This document shows positions 1-10,070 of a stretch of 64,000 bases of DNA, one piece after another. The position numbers were made by a program, and so were the translations under genes. The first letter of the stretch is position 1. Each line of letters opens with the position of its first letter. The notes below the pieces were generated by a model that was not told where the DNA came from, searched no databases, and saw only the letters and a program-made list of their open reading frames with translations. The DNA is taken from assembly GCA_014802425.1 (NCBI GenBank), contig JAAVCH010000031.1, positions 73,781 through 137,780 of the forward strand, written 5' to 3'. Source of the DNA: Bacteroides sp. GTDB taxonomy: Bacteria; Bacteroidota; Bacteroidia; Bacteroidales; Muribaculaceae.

Positions 1-146
1 TCGAAAAGGTTAAAGGCTTAATACAAGCCGCGAAATAGACTGACTTAAAGCTTGACCCGGCAATCAAATCCGGAACAACCCGATTCCGCAGCGAGCGGGA
101 AAAAGAGATTGTTTAACTTGTAAATTAACACTTAGAACCCAAATAA

Positions 147-1169
<1,023 letters not shown>

Positions 1170-1246
1170 TCCGCCCCTCCTTTCAAGCTTAGGCCGGCTC
1201 CCGTCCGGACTGGCTTAGGCCGATGATTATAGAGACATACACATTA

Positions 1247-1284
1247 AAAGCCGATGCTTTCATCACGAAAGTATCGGCTTTTTC
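1247..1284 (+). terminator. Intrinsic terminator after gap
   Basis: A 15-bp stem (1247-1261 with 1267-1281, one G-U pair) with a short loop is followed by a run of T. It lies about 80 bases after the gap stop codon and suits rho-independent termination. Confidence 0.85.
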
Positions 1285-1660
1285 TATGAAGCGGCATCAG
1301 AGCTGCTCCACACGTACCAATATTCAACCAAACTGACCGCGCCGGAGGTCTTCCACTTCCTTCCGACTGCGGGACCATGATTCTGTTCACACAGTTTTTA
1401 TCTGGTCAAGATGAAATATTTGCTCTTTTTATGACCGCACACATTCCTGTTGGAGCGCGAAACGTTTATGTACACTTTCAATTGCAAATATTATAAAATT
1501 TTCATAAACCGCCAAATTTTTCGTAAAAATTTTTCAATTTTTTCATTACTTAATATTTTTCAAGTAATTTGACCCGTAAAAATATCATCTCCACACTAAC
1601 AAATGGAGCTATAAAATTGTCAATATTCTTTCCAACAGCCAATACCGGCCCCATATCCGG
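1285..1660. other. A+T-rich non-coding spacer
   Basis: No coding region is supported here. Positions 1480-1620 are strongly A+T-rich with many A and T runs, unlike the G+C-rich genes around them. It may hold distal regulatory sequence for the downstream aminotransferase, but I recognise no specific site. Confidence 0.5.
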
Positions 1661-1673
1661 ATGCAACATTTAG

Positions 1674-1704
1674 TTGCGGATACCGACATATTTTGTTATT
1701 TTTG
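1674..1704 (+). promoter_or_regulatory. Bacteroidota promoter of the DegT aminotransferase
   Basis: TTG at 1674-1676 and TATTTTTG at 1697-1704 are 20 bases apart, matching the Bacteroidota -33/-7 arrangement. Transcription would start near 1711, which excludes an ATG at 1661 as the translation start of the next gene. Confidence 0.6.
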
Positions 1705-1792
1705 TGATGTTGTATACCTTATGCGTCCGGAGCGGGCGAGGCCGCAGGCCTTCTCTGCCCCGGATGCCTCTCAAAACATATCCCATACTCTC

Positions 1793-3058
1793 ATGAGAGA
1801 TAGAATTTTGCTCTGCCTGGCTCATATGTCGGGCAAAGAGATGGACTTCATCAAGGAGGCGTTCGACCAGAACTGGGTCGTGCCCCTGGGTCCGAACGTC
1901 AATGGCTTCGAAAAGGACCTCGAAGACTTCGTGAATCACCGCGACGGGGAGACGCCGCTCCACAAGAAGGTCGTGGCCCTCTCGGCCGGCACGGCGGCAG
2001 TGCATCTCGCCCTCATAGCCTGCGGCGTAAAGGCCGGCGACGAGGTGATGGTGCAGTCGTTCACTTTCTGCGCCTCATCGCATCCCGTCACATATCTCGG
2101 CGCCGTGCCCGTGTTCGTCGACTCCGAGCCCGACACCTGGAACATCGACCCCGTCCTGCTCGACGAGGCCATCGCCGACCGTATCGCCAAGACCGGCCGC
2201 ACACCCAAGGCCATCATCCCCGTAGCCCTCTACGGCATGCCATACAAGATTGATGAAATCATGAAGGTAGCCGAAAAATACGGCATCCCCGTCATCGAGG
2301 ACGCCGCCGAAGGATTCGGATCGAAGTTCGCAGGCCGGGTTCTCGGCACTTTCGGCCGCTACGGCGTGCTTTCATTCAACGGCAACAAGATGATCACCAC
2401 CTCCGGCGGAGGAGCCCTCATATGCCCCGACGCCGAAGAGGCCCGCGAAATACTCTGGTACGCCACACAGGCCCGCGAGTCATATCCCTACTACCAGCAT
2501 GAGGCCATCGGCTACAACTACCGCATGTCAAACATCTGCGCCGGCATCGGACGCGGCCAGATGACCATCCTCGACGGGCACCTCGCCCATCACCGCCACG
2601 TGCAGGAACTATATTGCCGCCTTCTCGCCGATGTGCCCGGATTCACCATGCACCGTGAGCCGTCGGCCGTATTCGACTCCAACTTCTGGCTCTGCACGGC
2701 CACCCTTGACCCCGACCTGAAGATAACGGGCCAGGACCGTGTCTACGACAAAGTGGTGGAAGGAGCCGTAGGAGGCGCCGCAGGCGTCACCCACGCCGCC
2801 AAGACAGCCGTCACCGACTGCCAGCCCAACGACAACGTGGAGGCCCTCCGCATAGCCCTGGACAAGGCCGGCATCGAGGCCCGTCCGCTCTGGAAGCCGA
2901 TGCACCGCCAGCCCGTCTACGCCTCCAACCCGGCCTACGTCAACGGTGTCTCGGAATCCCTCTTCAAGGTCGGCATATGCCTCCCTGCGGGCCCCTGGGT
3001 AACCGACGACGACATCCTTTACATCTGCGACACCATCAAGGCCTCGATCATCCGCTGA
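1793..3058 (+). CDS. DegT/DnrJ/EryC1 family PLP-dependent sugar aminotransferase
   Basis: This is a 421-residue cytosolic transaminase of the family that puts an amino group on nucleotide-linked 4-keto sugars (WecE and PglE types) for surface polysaccharide or glycan synthesis. Recognisable parts are the N-terminal GPNVNGFEKD, the PLP-phosphate region ALSAGTAAVHLAL, EDAAEGFGS, and the PLP lysine in FNGNKMITTSGGG (Lys199). The frame stays open upstream to ATGs at 1661 and 1721. I chose 1793 because a promoter lies at 1674-1704 and family members begin just before the equivalent of RILLCLAHMSG. A segment near residues 310-340 (VVEGAVGGAAGVTHAAKT) looks like a lineage-specific insertion. No glycan genes adjoin it, so the exact sugar cannot be stated. 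Family call is firm; substrate unknown. Confidence 0.92.
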   Translation: MRDRILLCLAHMSGKEMDFIKEAFDQNWVVPLGPNVNGFEKDLEDFVNHRDGETPLHKKVVALSAGTAAVHLALIACGVKAGDEVMVQSFTFCASSHPVTYLGAVPVFVDSEPDTWNIDPVLLDEAIADRIAKTGRTPKAIIPVALYGMPYKIDEIMKVAEKYGIPVIEDAAEGFGSKFAGRVLGTFGRYGVLSFNGNKMITTSGGGALICPDAEEAREILWYATQARESYPYYQHEAIGYNYRMSNICAGIGRGQMTILDGHLAHHRHVQELYCRLLADVPGFTMHREPSAVFDSNFWLCTATLDPDLKITGQDRVYDKVVEGAVGGAAGVTHAAKTAVTDCQPNDNVEALRIALDKAGIEARPLWKPMHRQPVYASNPAYVNGVSESLFKVGICLPAGPWVTDDDILYICDTIKASIIR

Positions 3059-3107
3059 CGCCCGGGCACCCCGTAACCGGAAAAATCCCCAGGCTCACCG
3101 CCATCCC

Positions 3108-3291
3108 CATTACCCCGGAGGGATTTTACTTCGGTTAACCCGGGGCATCGCCCCGGGTTGCCCTCTCCGAGTATGGAGGACGGAATTCGAAGGTCAACGA
3201 GGTACAGTCCCTCCGGGACTGGTGCGCCGTGGACGGCTTAACCCGGGGCGATGCCCCGGGTTAACCTAAGTGAAACCCCTCCGGGGTAATG
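3108..3291. repeat. REP-like element: 52-bp inverted pair around a short hairpin
   Basis: Left arm 3108-3159 and right arm 3240-3291 are reverse complements at 49 of 52 positions by my count. Each arm contains a CCCCGGAGGG motif and a palindrome built on AACCCGGGGC. A smaller hairpin (GTCCC..GGGAC) lies near 3207-3220. Related copies occur at 19558-19590 (truncated) and 63402-63457. No coding region is present between 3059 and 3438. Confidence 0.8.
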
Positions 3292-3354
3292 AAGGACATG
3301 AGGAGAAGCCGGGATGGATATGGAGGATGTATCAAAAAGTACATCCTATCACAT

Positions 3355-3424
3355 CTTATCGTATCTTGCCGAATCGAAGCACATCATACCTTATCGTATC
3401 TTGCCGCATCGAAGCGTACCATAC
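3355..3424. repeat. Tandem duplication, two 35-bp units
   Basis: Units 3355-3389 and 3390-3424 share CTTATCGTATCTTGCCG, then a near-identical remainder. The sequence around them is rich in TATC motifs. It ends just before the stop codon of the minus-strand transporter gene. Confidence 0.75.
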
Positions 3425-3438
3425 GGTAGCCTATCGCA

Positions 3439-5139
3439 TCATATCAGGGCTACGGTGATGATGCCCCAGATGACGAGCATTACGTTGCTGACGGCGTAGG
3501 TGACGGTATAGCCGAGGGTGGGCAGATTGGAGCCTATCGCTTCCTGGGCCGCACCGAGGGCCGCAGTGCAGGTGCGGGTGCCCGCCACACATCCCAGTGT
3601 GATGGCCGGGTTCATCTTGAATACATATTTTCCAAGTACCAGTCCTACGCATACCGGCACCAGTGTGGCTATGGCTCCCACGCCAAGCAGGGCCCAGCCT
3701 ACCTCACGGATGCCGCTGACGAATGTCGGGGCGGCGTCGATGCCTATCACGGCGATGAAGACGTTGAGGCCCAGGTTGTTCATCAGCCATATGGCCGGCT
3801 TCGGAATCTGACCGATGGTAGGTCGCCGCGTACGCAGCCAGCCGAACACCAGACCCGCTATCAGCGAGCCTCCGCTGAGACCGAAACTGAACGGTATGGA
3901 GTCTATCACTATAGGGATGGCTCCCAGGAATCCGCCGATGAAGATGGCAAGGCCGAGGAACATTATGTCGGTCTTGGTGGTGGGCACCTCTACGAATCCT
4001 ATCTTATCCGACACGGCGCGCAGATTGTCCTTACGTCCCACGAGCACCAGCGTGTCGCCACGCTCGATGACGGTGTCGTCGATGATTTCCACCGACACAT
4101 CGTCCTTGGTCAGTTCCTCGATGGCCACTCCGTTCATCGAATGGGATTTACGCAGCTTCCCTATGGTCTTTCCCGAAAGTTCCCGGGAAGTCACGAGGAT
4201 AGGTATGCGCTCCACGGGGAACTCCAGCAGTCCGGGATCGTTCACCTCCGAGCCGAGGAGTCCGGTATTCTCCATCAGGTATTCACGACGTCCCCATATG
4301 ACCACCGTATCCCCCTGGCGTATCTCCGTTTCCGGGCCGGCCACCGAAATTGAGCCGTCGGCATGGCGCACACGGTCGATGAAGAGGATCTTGCCCATCG
4401 TGCGCAGGTACTGCTCCACGGTATGCACCGAGTGGCCTCCCGCGAAATAGGGGCGTTCCACCTTGAAGGTGCGGAAGGCCACGGTGCGGAGGGCGTTGAC
4501 ATTGACTGGGTCCGACTTCCACGAGGATTCATTCATCTCGGCCTCAAGCTCGGCGGCCTGCCGCTTCACGTTGTCGAGTCCGCCAAGGAACCACGGGCCG
4601 ACGGTGCCGAGCATTATCACGGTGCCGAGTGTGCCGAAGACGTACGTCACGGCATAGCACACCGGCATGATGTCGATCATTTCTTTCTTAAGGGTGTCGG
4701 CCACGGGAAGATTCCCCACTGCGTCCGAGCCCACGGCCAGGAGCGACGAGCACGTCTGCGAGCCGGAGAACAGGCCCACCGTCTCACCCTTGTTGTAGGC
4801 CATCCAGCGGGCCATCAGGAACACTATGACGAAGCACGTGGCGCTCATAAGCACCGCGAAGAGCACCTGCTTAAGGCCCATCCCCTTCAGCGACTTGAAG
4901 AACTGCGGACCGACACTGTAGCCGACCGCGAAAAGGAACATCATGAAGAACACAGTCTTTATCTGGCCCGAAAGCTCCACTCCGAGCTGACCCACGAAAA
5001 TGGCTATGATGAGCACCGCCGTCACCGGCCCCAGCACGAAACTCCTGTATTTAAGCCGGCCGAGCCAGAAGCCCGCACCCACCGTCAGGAAAAGGGCCAG
5101 TACGGGATTGGCACGCAATATGTCGAGGATATAGTCCAT
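3439..5139 (-). CDS. AspT/YidE/YbjL-family putative transporter with two TrkA-C domains
   Basis: This 566-residue inner-membrane protein belongs to the aspartate:alanine exchanger/YidE family. Two hydrophobic blocks, each of about five predicted membrane segments (roughly residues 1-185 and 390-566), flank a soluble centre. The centre carries two TrkA-C (RCK_C) modules, seen as EIRQGDTVVIWG and VIERGDTLVLVG. The internal duplication typical of the family shows in the paired motifs GSQTCSSLLAVG and AGTRTCTAALGAA. Length and architecture match full-length members. The substrate is not predictable; only AspT itself is characterised as an aspartate/alanine antiporter. It is transcribed divergently from the NhaC-like gene, and a -7 box for it lies at 5165-5173. 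Confidence 0.93.
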   Translation of the reverse strand: MDYILDILRANPVLALFLTVGAGFWLGRLKYRSFVLGPVTAVLIIAIFVGQLGVELSGQIKTVFFMMFLFAVGYSVGPQFFKSLKGMGLKQVLFAVLMSATCFVIVFLMARWMAYNKGETVGLFSGSQTCSSLLAVGSDAVGNLPVADTLKKEMIDIMPVCYAVTYVFGTLGTVIMLGTVGPWFLGGLDNVKRQAAELEAEMNESSWKSDPVNVNALRTVAFRTFKVERPYFAGGHSVHTVEQYLRTMGKILFIDRVRHADGSISVAGPETEIRQGDTVVIWGRREYLMENTGLLGSEVNDPGLLEFPVERIPILVTSRELSGKTIGKLRKSHSMNGVAIEELTKDDVSVEIIDDTVIERGDTLVLVGRKDNLRAVSDKIGFVEVPTTKTDIMFLGLAIFIGGFLGAIPIVIDSIPFSFGLSGGSLIAGLVFGWLRTRRPTIGQIPKPAIWLMNNLGLNVFIAVIGIDAAPTFVSGIREVGWALLGVGAIATLVPVCVGLVLGKYVFKMNPAITLGCVAGTRTCTAALGAAQEAIGSNLPTLGYTVTYAVSNVMLVIWGIITVALI

Positions 5140-5164
5140 AAGCGGAATTTTTTGAAGAATTAAA

Positions 5165-5173
5165 GCAAAATTA
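5165..5173 (-). promoter_or_regulatory. -7 box for the AspT-like gene
   Basis: The minus strand reads TAATTTTGC, an exact TAnnTTTGC match, 26 bases before the start codon. No convincing -33 TTTG is found at the usual distance. Confidence 0.5.
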
Positions 5174-5221
5174 TGTTAAATCAGTCCAAGGGAGGGGAGT
5201 CCGGTATCAGATTGACTGTAT

Positions 5222-6874
5222 ATGATACGTTTAGGAGAATACGTGGCCGGATATCGGATTTCCCGGCATAAGCGTCTGCTCATAATTTCAACACTCTCCC
5301 TTTTATTTCAGTTTACCCGAGTTACAGACAATTTATTTACAGCACATCAATTGACTCATACATTGAAGAATAGAATTCACATTCCCATATGGGCCGCTCT
5401 GCTCCCGGTGGTGCTTCTGCTCACAGGAGTGATAGGTTGTCTTATCATCAAGGGAGCCTCTTTTGTGGCCGAATACAGTTACGCCATGCTTCTCGGCGCC
5501 GCCCTGAGCGGGCTGGCCGTGGCTTTCCTTTTCGCTCCTCCGGGACGCGAACGCCTTAAAGGGGGTCTGCGCCGCGCCGCCGCGCAGACTCTCCCCGCCG
5601 TGCCCATCCTTCTGCTGATCGGCACCGTATCGGCCACATGGATGCTGTCAGGAGTGGTGCCGATGCTTATCGAGCTGGGTCTGCGCTACATCAGCGCCCC
5701 GATGTTCCTCGTCATCACATGCTGCGCCTGCGCCGGCATCGCGTTGCTGACTGGAAGCTCCTGGAGCACCATCGCCACCATCGGGGTGGCCTTCATGGGC
5801 ATCGGCTCCCTGCTCGGATATTCCTCCGGATGGGTGGCCGGAGCCATCATCTCGGGAGCCTACTTCGGCGACAAGATGTCGCCCCTGTCCGACACCACCG
5901 TGCTGGCGGCCTCCTCTTCGGAGGTGGACCTCTTCACCCATATCCGCTATATGCTCATCACGACGCTGCCGTCGCTGTTCATATCGCTGACGGTGTTCGG
6001 AGTGGCGGGGCACCTCATGCACCTCACCGACGCCGGCTCCGACAGCCGCATGCTCGACGCCCTGAAGGACACCTTCCATCTCACTCCCTGGCTCTACGTG
6101 ATTCCGGCCCTCACGGTGACGCTCATACTGCTGCGCGTGAAAACAGTCATCACCCTCGCCGCCGCAAGCGTGGCCGGCCTGCTGGGCATCATATTCTTCC
6201 AGCCCCACATCCTGGAGATGGTGGCGGGCGACGATTCCTTCTATTCAGCCGTGCTGGCCGCCGGACGCATCCTGCTCACCGACACGTCGATCGCCACAGG
6301 CCATCTGCCGCTCGACGAGCTCGTGGCCACAGGCGGCATGGAGGGGATGCTCTCCACGGTGCTGCTGATACTGAGCGCCATGATGTTCGGCACGGTGATG
6401 CTCGGCACCGGAATGCTTGAAGTCATCACGGAGGCATTCACCCGCATCGTGCGCCACCGCGTGGGGGCCGTAGGGGCCACCGCCGCCTCCGGACTCTTCC
6501 TCAACTCCGCCACGGCCGACCAGTACCTCTCCATCATCATCGGAGCCAACATGTACCGCTCCATCTATCAGCGCCTCGGACTCGAAGGGCGTCTGCTCAG
6601 CCGCACGCTGGAGGACTCCGTATCGGTGACGAGCGTGATTATCCCGTGGAATTCCTGCGGCGTCACCCAGTCGGCCGTACTCGGAGTGGCCACGGTGACA
6701 TATCTACCTTACTGCGTGTTCAACTACCTCAGCCCCGTGATGAGCATCCTCATAGCGCTGACCGGATTCAAGATCCGCCAGAAGATGAAGGCCCCCGGCG
6801 CCGAAGGCCTCGCCGGCGCCGAGCAGGCTCCGGAAGAAGTGACTCCGGAAGAAGTGGCCGTATCCCACGCCTGA
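5222..6874 (+). CDS. nhaC: NhaC-family Na+/H+ antiporter
   Basis: This polytopic inner-membrane protein of up to 550 residues resembles NhaC, which exchanges Na+ for H+ in pH and sodium homeostasis. Family signatures are GSSWSTIATIGVAFMGIG (around residue 179), then GAYFGDKMSPLSDTTVLAAS, and near the end SVSVTSVIIPWNSCG. The conserved core begins at residue 50 (IHIPIWAALLPVV). The first 47 residues are an extension absent from typical members. The ATG at 5222 is the only upstream ATG; a TTG at 5363 would give a normal N-terminus, so the start is uncertain. The C-terminus is hydrophilic and glutamate-rich. Transport direction and ion are inferred from the family; some relatives exchange malate/lactate instead. 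Confidence 0.9.
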   Translation: MIRLGEYVAGYRISRHKRLLIISTLSLLFQFTRVTDNLFTAHQLTHTLKNRIHIPIWAALLPVVLLLTGVIGCLIIKGASFVAEYSYAMLLGAALSGLAVAFLFAPPGRERLKGGLRRAAAQTLPAVPILLLIGTVSATWMLSGVVPMLIELGLRYISAPMFLVITCCACAGIALLTGSSWSTIATIGVAFMGIGSLLGYSSGWVAGAIISGAYFGDKMSPLSDTTVLAASSSEVDLFTHIRYMLITTLPSLFISLTVFGVAGHLMHLTDAGSDSRMLDALKDTFHLTPWLYVIPALTVTLILLRVKTVITLAAASVAGLLGIIFFQPHILEMVAGDDSFYSAVLAAGRILLTDTSIATGHLPLDELVATGGMEGMLSTVLLILSAMMFGTVMLGTGMLEVITEAFTRIVRHRVGAVGATAASGLFLNSATADQYLSIIIGANMYRSIYQRLGLEGRLLSRTLEDSVSVTSVIIPWNSCGVTQSAVLGVATVTYLPYCVFNYLSPVMSILIALTGFKIRQKMKAPGAEGLAGAEQAPEEVTPEEVAVSHA

Positions 6875-6972
6875 CGGCCGGATGCCGTATCCCGCATTAC
6901 GAAATTCAATATCCCGTGCCCCCGGCGCGGGATTCTTTTTTACATACGGGCCGGTAATAGGGAATTTCTTTT

Positions 6973-7002
6973 TTTCAAATCCCGTAAAAAGAGCTATATT
7001 TG
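6973..7002 (+). promoter_or_regulatory. Promoter of pyrH-frr
   Basis: TATATTTG at 6995-7002 is a good -7 box. TTTC at 6973-6976, 18 bases upstream, is an acceptable -33. The expected transcript start near 7009 leaves a leader of about 48 bases before pyrH. Confidence 0.6.
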
Positions 7003-7056
7003 TAAAAAATCCGGGAGATATGTGGTTTCATGGCTTCCGGGCAACCTACAGACAAG

Positions 7057-7764
7057 ATGAAATTCAAGAGAATACTGCTCAAACTCTCCGGAGAGTCCCT
7101 GATGGGGGAGCAGGGCTACGGCATCGACACCCGGCGTCTCGAAGCCTATGCCCGCCAGATAAAGGAAGCCGTCGAGGGCGGCGTCCAGGTAGCCATAGTC
7201 ATCGGCGGAGGCAACATTTTCCGTGGGCTCAGCGGCGCGTCGAAGGGGTTCGACCGCGTGAAGGGTGACCAGATGGGAATGCTCGCCACAGTCATCAACT
7301 CGCTTGCCCTCAGTTCGGCCCTGGAGGCCATCGGACAGCCCGCCACCGTGCTGACCGCCATAGGGATGTTCCCCATCGGCGAGCCCTATTCCAAATGGAA
7401 GGCCATCGAGGCCATGAAGGCCGGTAAGGTGGCCATCATCTCCGGCGGCACCGGCAACCCCTACTTCACCACCGACACCGGCTCGGCCCTCCGCGCCATC
7501 GAGACCGAGGCCGACGTGATGCTGAAGGGCACACGCGTCGACGGCGTCTACTCCGCCGACCCCGAGAAGGACCCCACGGCCACTAAATTCGACACCATCA
7601 CCTACGATGAAGTCCTGGCCCGCAACCTCCGCGTGATGGACCTCACCGCCACAGCCCTCTGCAAGGAGAACAATATGCCTATCTACGTATTCGACATGGA
7701 CACCGAAGGGAATCTCTCCCGGATGCTCTCCGGCGAAAACATAGGCACCTACATCCACCCCTGA
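7057..7764 (+). CDS. pyrH: UMP kinase
   Basis: This is the cytosolic kinase that phosphorylates UMP to UDP in pyrimidine nucleotide synthesis. The 235-residue product is of normal size. Recognisable are the N-terminal lysine loop [15 protein letters not shown], the GGGNIFRG phosphate-binding motif, and the nucleotide-binding region with [19 protein letters not shown] sequence (here [15 protein letters not shown]). The ATG at 7057 was preferred over the in-frame ATG at 7030 because it matches the family start. It is followed after about 40 bases by frr, the common pairing in bacteria, and both are probably transcribed from the promoter at 6973-7002. Confidence 0.97.
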   Translation: MKFKRILLKLSGESLMGEQGYGIDTRRLEAYARQIKEAVEGGVQVAIVIGGGNIFRGLSGASKGFDRVKGDQMGMLATVINSLALSSALEAIGQPATVLTAIGMFPIGEPYSKWKAIEAMKAGKVAIISGGTGNPYFTTDTGSALRAIETEADVMLKGTRVDGVYSADPEKDPTATKFDTITYDEVLARNLRVMDLTATALCKENNMPIYVFDMDTEGNLSRMLSGENIGTYIHP

Positions 7765-7804
7765 CAATCCATCCAATCCCGGTAATTCAAAAACCCACCT
7801 ATAT

Positions 7805-8365
7805 ATGGACGTAAAAGAATATCTCCAGAACGCCGAGGACTCCATGCAGCTTGCCGTGGAATACCTCGACGACACCCTTTCCCGCATCCGCGCCGGCAAG
7901 GCGTCGGCCCGTCTGCTCGACAACATCCGCGTGGACTACTACGGCTCTTCGGCCCCCATCTCGAATGTGGCCAACGTCAGTGTGCCCGACGCACGCACCA
8001 TCGCCATCACTCCCTGGGAGAAGAATATGTTCAAGGAAATCGAGAAGGCCATCATCAACTCCGACCTCGGCATCATGCCCGAGAACAACGGCGAGGTGAT
8101 CCGCCTCTCCATCCCCCCCTTGACCGAAGACCGCCGCAAGGCCCTCGTGAAGCAGTGCAAGGGTGAGGCCGAGACAGCCAAGGTTTCGGTGCGCAACGCG
8201 CGCCGCGACACCATCGACGCCCTCAAGAAGGCCGTGAAGAACGACGGCATGAGCGAAGACCAGCAGAAGGACGGCGAGGCCCGCGTGCAGAAGCTCCACG
8301 ACAAGTACATCAAGAAAATCGACGACACATTCGCCGAAAAGGAGAAGGAGATCCTCACTGTCTGA
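7805..8365 (+). CDS. frr: Ribosome recycling factor
   Basis: This 186-residue factor acts with EF-G to split post-termination ribosomes. The length is normal for the family. It has the three-helix-bundle pattern with [19 protein letters not shown] near the N-terminus, then [17 protein letters not shown], and the C-terminal helix with [19 protein letters not shown]. The ATG at 7805 is the only reasonable start. It sits directly after pyrH, and a perfect 16-bp hairpin at 8406-8445 follows as a likely end of transcription shared with the convergent glycosyltransferase. Confidence 0.97.
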   Translation: MDVKEYLQNAEDSMQLAVEYLDDTLSRIRAGKASARLLDNIRVDYYGSSAPISNVANVSVPDARTIAITPWEKNMFKEIEKAIINSDLGIMPENNGEVIRLSIPPLTEDRRKALVKQCKGEAETAKVSVRNARRDTIDALKKAVKNDGMSEDQQKDGEARVQKLHDKYIKKIDDTFAEKEKEILTV

Positions 8366-8405
8366 GCCACAGTGCCCCCCCTTTCTCGCCGCATTACGCA
8401 AAAAA

Positions 8406-8445
8406 TGAGCGGGAATATTCCTCGGAAAGGGAATATTCCCGCTCA
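8406..8445. terminator. Perfect 16-bp hairpin between convergent genes
   Basis: Arms 8406-8421 and 8430-8445 are perfect reverse complements with an 8-base loop. It lies between frr (plus) and the glycosyltransferase (minus). There is no strong T run on either side, so termination is inferred from position and symmetry. Confidence 0.6.
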
Positions 8446-8553
8446 CTGTATCCGTACATACGCAGTATCCGTGAATGCGGCACTGTCACACCGTCATATA
8501 TGGATTATTCCCGTATGCGGCGCTGTCAGTCCATATGTCCGGCCGAGGGGGAG

Positions 8554-9528
8554 TCAACGGTAGACGCGGCGCAGCATCATGTCGAGCAGCCGCCGGGGGA
8601 GCAGGAGGGCCGCCATGGCGCCGAGCCGATTCTTTAGGCGCGCACCGGAATCGCGCAGGGAAGCCGCCGCGTGGCGGCGGATGAAGCCGCGGCAGTCGGC
8701 CATGTTCACCGGATCGGCCGCCGAGGGATTGGCCAGCATCAGGCCGAGCATGTTGAAGCTCGCGGCAAGCCGGCGGTCGGTGGCGGCGCGCAGCAGCTCC
8801 GGATCGCCTGCGAAGCGGCGCCGGATACGGTCGGTGACGCCGAGCACTATTAGGCGCCGGGGATTGAATGCATGGATGAGGCTTTCTGGCCGGAGACGGT
8901 AGGCATACACATCACTGTCGAGACGGGCATAGACGCGGGCCCGCATGGCCACACGGTGGAAGACACTGAGGTCTTCGTAAAGCTCCCCCTCAGGGAAGCG
9001 TATGCCGTCCCACAGGGGCGGGCGGTACAGCTTGGCGTAGAGCGACGCCTCGACCCCCGTCTGGTAAAGGCTGAGGAGCGTGGCGCTCCGTCCCGACAGC
9101 ATCCGCAGGCCGCCCGGAGCGGCGTCAGCCCGGGCCATCATGCCGGCGAGCGGGACGCCGGATTTCCATCTGACCACATTACCCTCGATTATCCCGCAGT
9201 CCTCTCCGGCCTCGGAGGCACCCTGCAGAAGCCTGTCGAAGGCTCCGGGGAGCCATACATCGTCGGCGTCCATAAAAGCGAGCCAGGAACCCGTGACAAG
9301 CTCCAGGCCCACATTACGGGCCACTGAAGGACCTGAATTGGGTATCGACACCAATCGGAATCGTGAATCGCGGGCGGCGAACATACGGGCTATCTCAGGG
9401 GTGGAGTCAGTGCTGCCGTCATCCACTACGATGCACTCGCCGAATGCCTCCCCCTGCGCCTGCAGCGACTCAAGGGCCTCCGCCAGCCACTCCCCGGCAT
9501 TCCACGCCGGCACCACTACGCTTATCAT
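8554..9528 (-). CDS. Glycosyltransferase family 2
   Basis: This is a 324-residue GT-A fold glycosyltransferase, probably cytosolic or peripheral to the inner membrane, that moves a sugar from a nucleotide donor onto a glycan or lipid acceptor. The N-terminus has ISVVVPAWNAGEWLAEALESL, DDGSTDST and the donor/metal site MDADDVW. No membrane segment stands out. Its ATG overlaps the stop codon of the upstream RNA methyltransferase by 4 bases, so translation is likely coupled. It would be the last gene of a nadA-methyltransferase-glycosyltransferase operon. Donor and acceptor cannot be predicted. Confidence 0.9.
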   Translation of the reverse strand: MISVVVPAWNAGEWLAEALESLQAQGEAFGECIVVDDGSTDSTPEIARMFAARDSRFRLVSIPNSGPSVARNVGLELVTGSWLAFMDADDVWLPGAFDRLLQGASEAGEDCGIIEGNVVRWKSGVPLAGMMARADAAPGGLRMLSGRSATLLSLYQTGVEASLYAKLYRPPLWDGIRFPEGELYEDLSVFHRVAMRARVYARLDSDVYAYRLRPESLIHAFNPRRLIVLGVTDRIRRRFAGDPELLRAATDRRLAASFNMLGLMLANPSAADPVNMADCRGFIRRHAAASLRDSGARLKNRLGAMAALLLPRRLLDMMLRRVYR

Positions 9529-10061
9529 ATAAACTCCCTGTAGAACTCCCAGAGGGCTATTCCGGCCGAGACACTGACGTTGAGCGAATGCTTCACGCCG
9601 TGCATGGGAATCTCAAGCACGGTGTCGGACATATCCACTATCCGCTGGTCGACTCCGTTGACTTCATTCCCCACGACGAGCAGCGACCCGGCGTCGCGGT
9701 CGAGCACCCGGCCGAGGTGCCGGAGATCAACCGAACCGTGGGCCTGCTCCAGCACATAGACCTTCATTCCCTTCGATTTAAGACGGCGCACCTCCGCCAC
9801 AGCGTCGGCCACGTGCCGCCACTCCACGCTCTCCTCGGCCCCGAGGGCGGTCTTGGATATCTCGGGCGAGGGGGGGACGGGAGATATGCCCCCCAGCACC
9901 ACCCGGGCCACCTTCATCGCGTCAGCGGTGCGGAAGATGGAGCCTATGTTCTGGGCCGACCGCACATTGTCGGTCAGTACCGTCAGGGGGAGCTTGCGCA
10001 GCGCGCGGTACTCGTCGCGGGTGACGCGGGTAAGCTCGATTATGTTCTTTTTCTCACGCAT
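9525..10061 (-). CDS. SpoU/TrmH-family RNA methyltransferase
   Basis: This 178-residue SPOUT-class enzyme should transfer a methyl group from S-adenosylmethionine to a ribose 2'-OH of tRNA or rRNA. The three family motifs are visible: NVRSAQNIGSIFRTADAM near the N-terminus (motif 1), LLVVGNEVNGV (motif 2), and LEIPMHGVKHSLNVSVSAGI (motif 3, which forms the knot). It lacks an N-terminal RNA-binding extension, as in short TrmL/TrmH-like members. It begins 9 bases after nadA ends and overlaps the next gene by 4 bases. The target nucleotide is not determinable from sequence. Confidence 0.93.
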   Translation of the reverse strand: MREKKNIIELTRVTRDEYRALRKLPLTVLTDNVRSAQNIGSIFRTADAMKVARVVLGGISPVPPSPEISKTALGAEESVEWRHVADAVAEVRRLKSKGMKVYVLEQAHGSVDLRHLGRVLDRDAGSLLVVGNEVNGVDQRIVDMSDTVLEIPMHGVKHSLNVSVSAGIALWEFYREFI

Positions 10062-10070
10062 GGCCCGTGG

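Noticed and set aside
3..38. Possible C-terminal end of a gene entering from the left (11 codons, then TAG)
   Set aside because: Too short to identify, and other frames stop just as early; I cannot support a gene.
1661..1792. Upstream extension of the DegT aminotransferase to ATG 1661
   Set aside because: The promoter -7 box lies at 1697-1704 inside the extension, and the added residues do not resemble the family.
3108..3291. Possible CRISPR array or riboswitch
   Set aside because: There are only two inverted arms, with no regular spacers and no cas genes. The sequence is a REP-like palindrome rather than a known aptamer.
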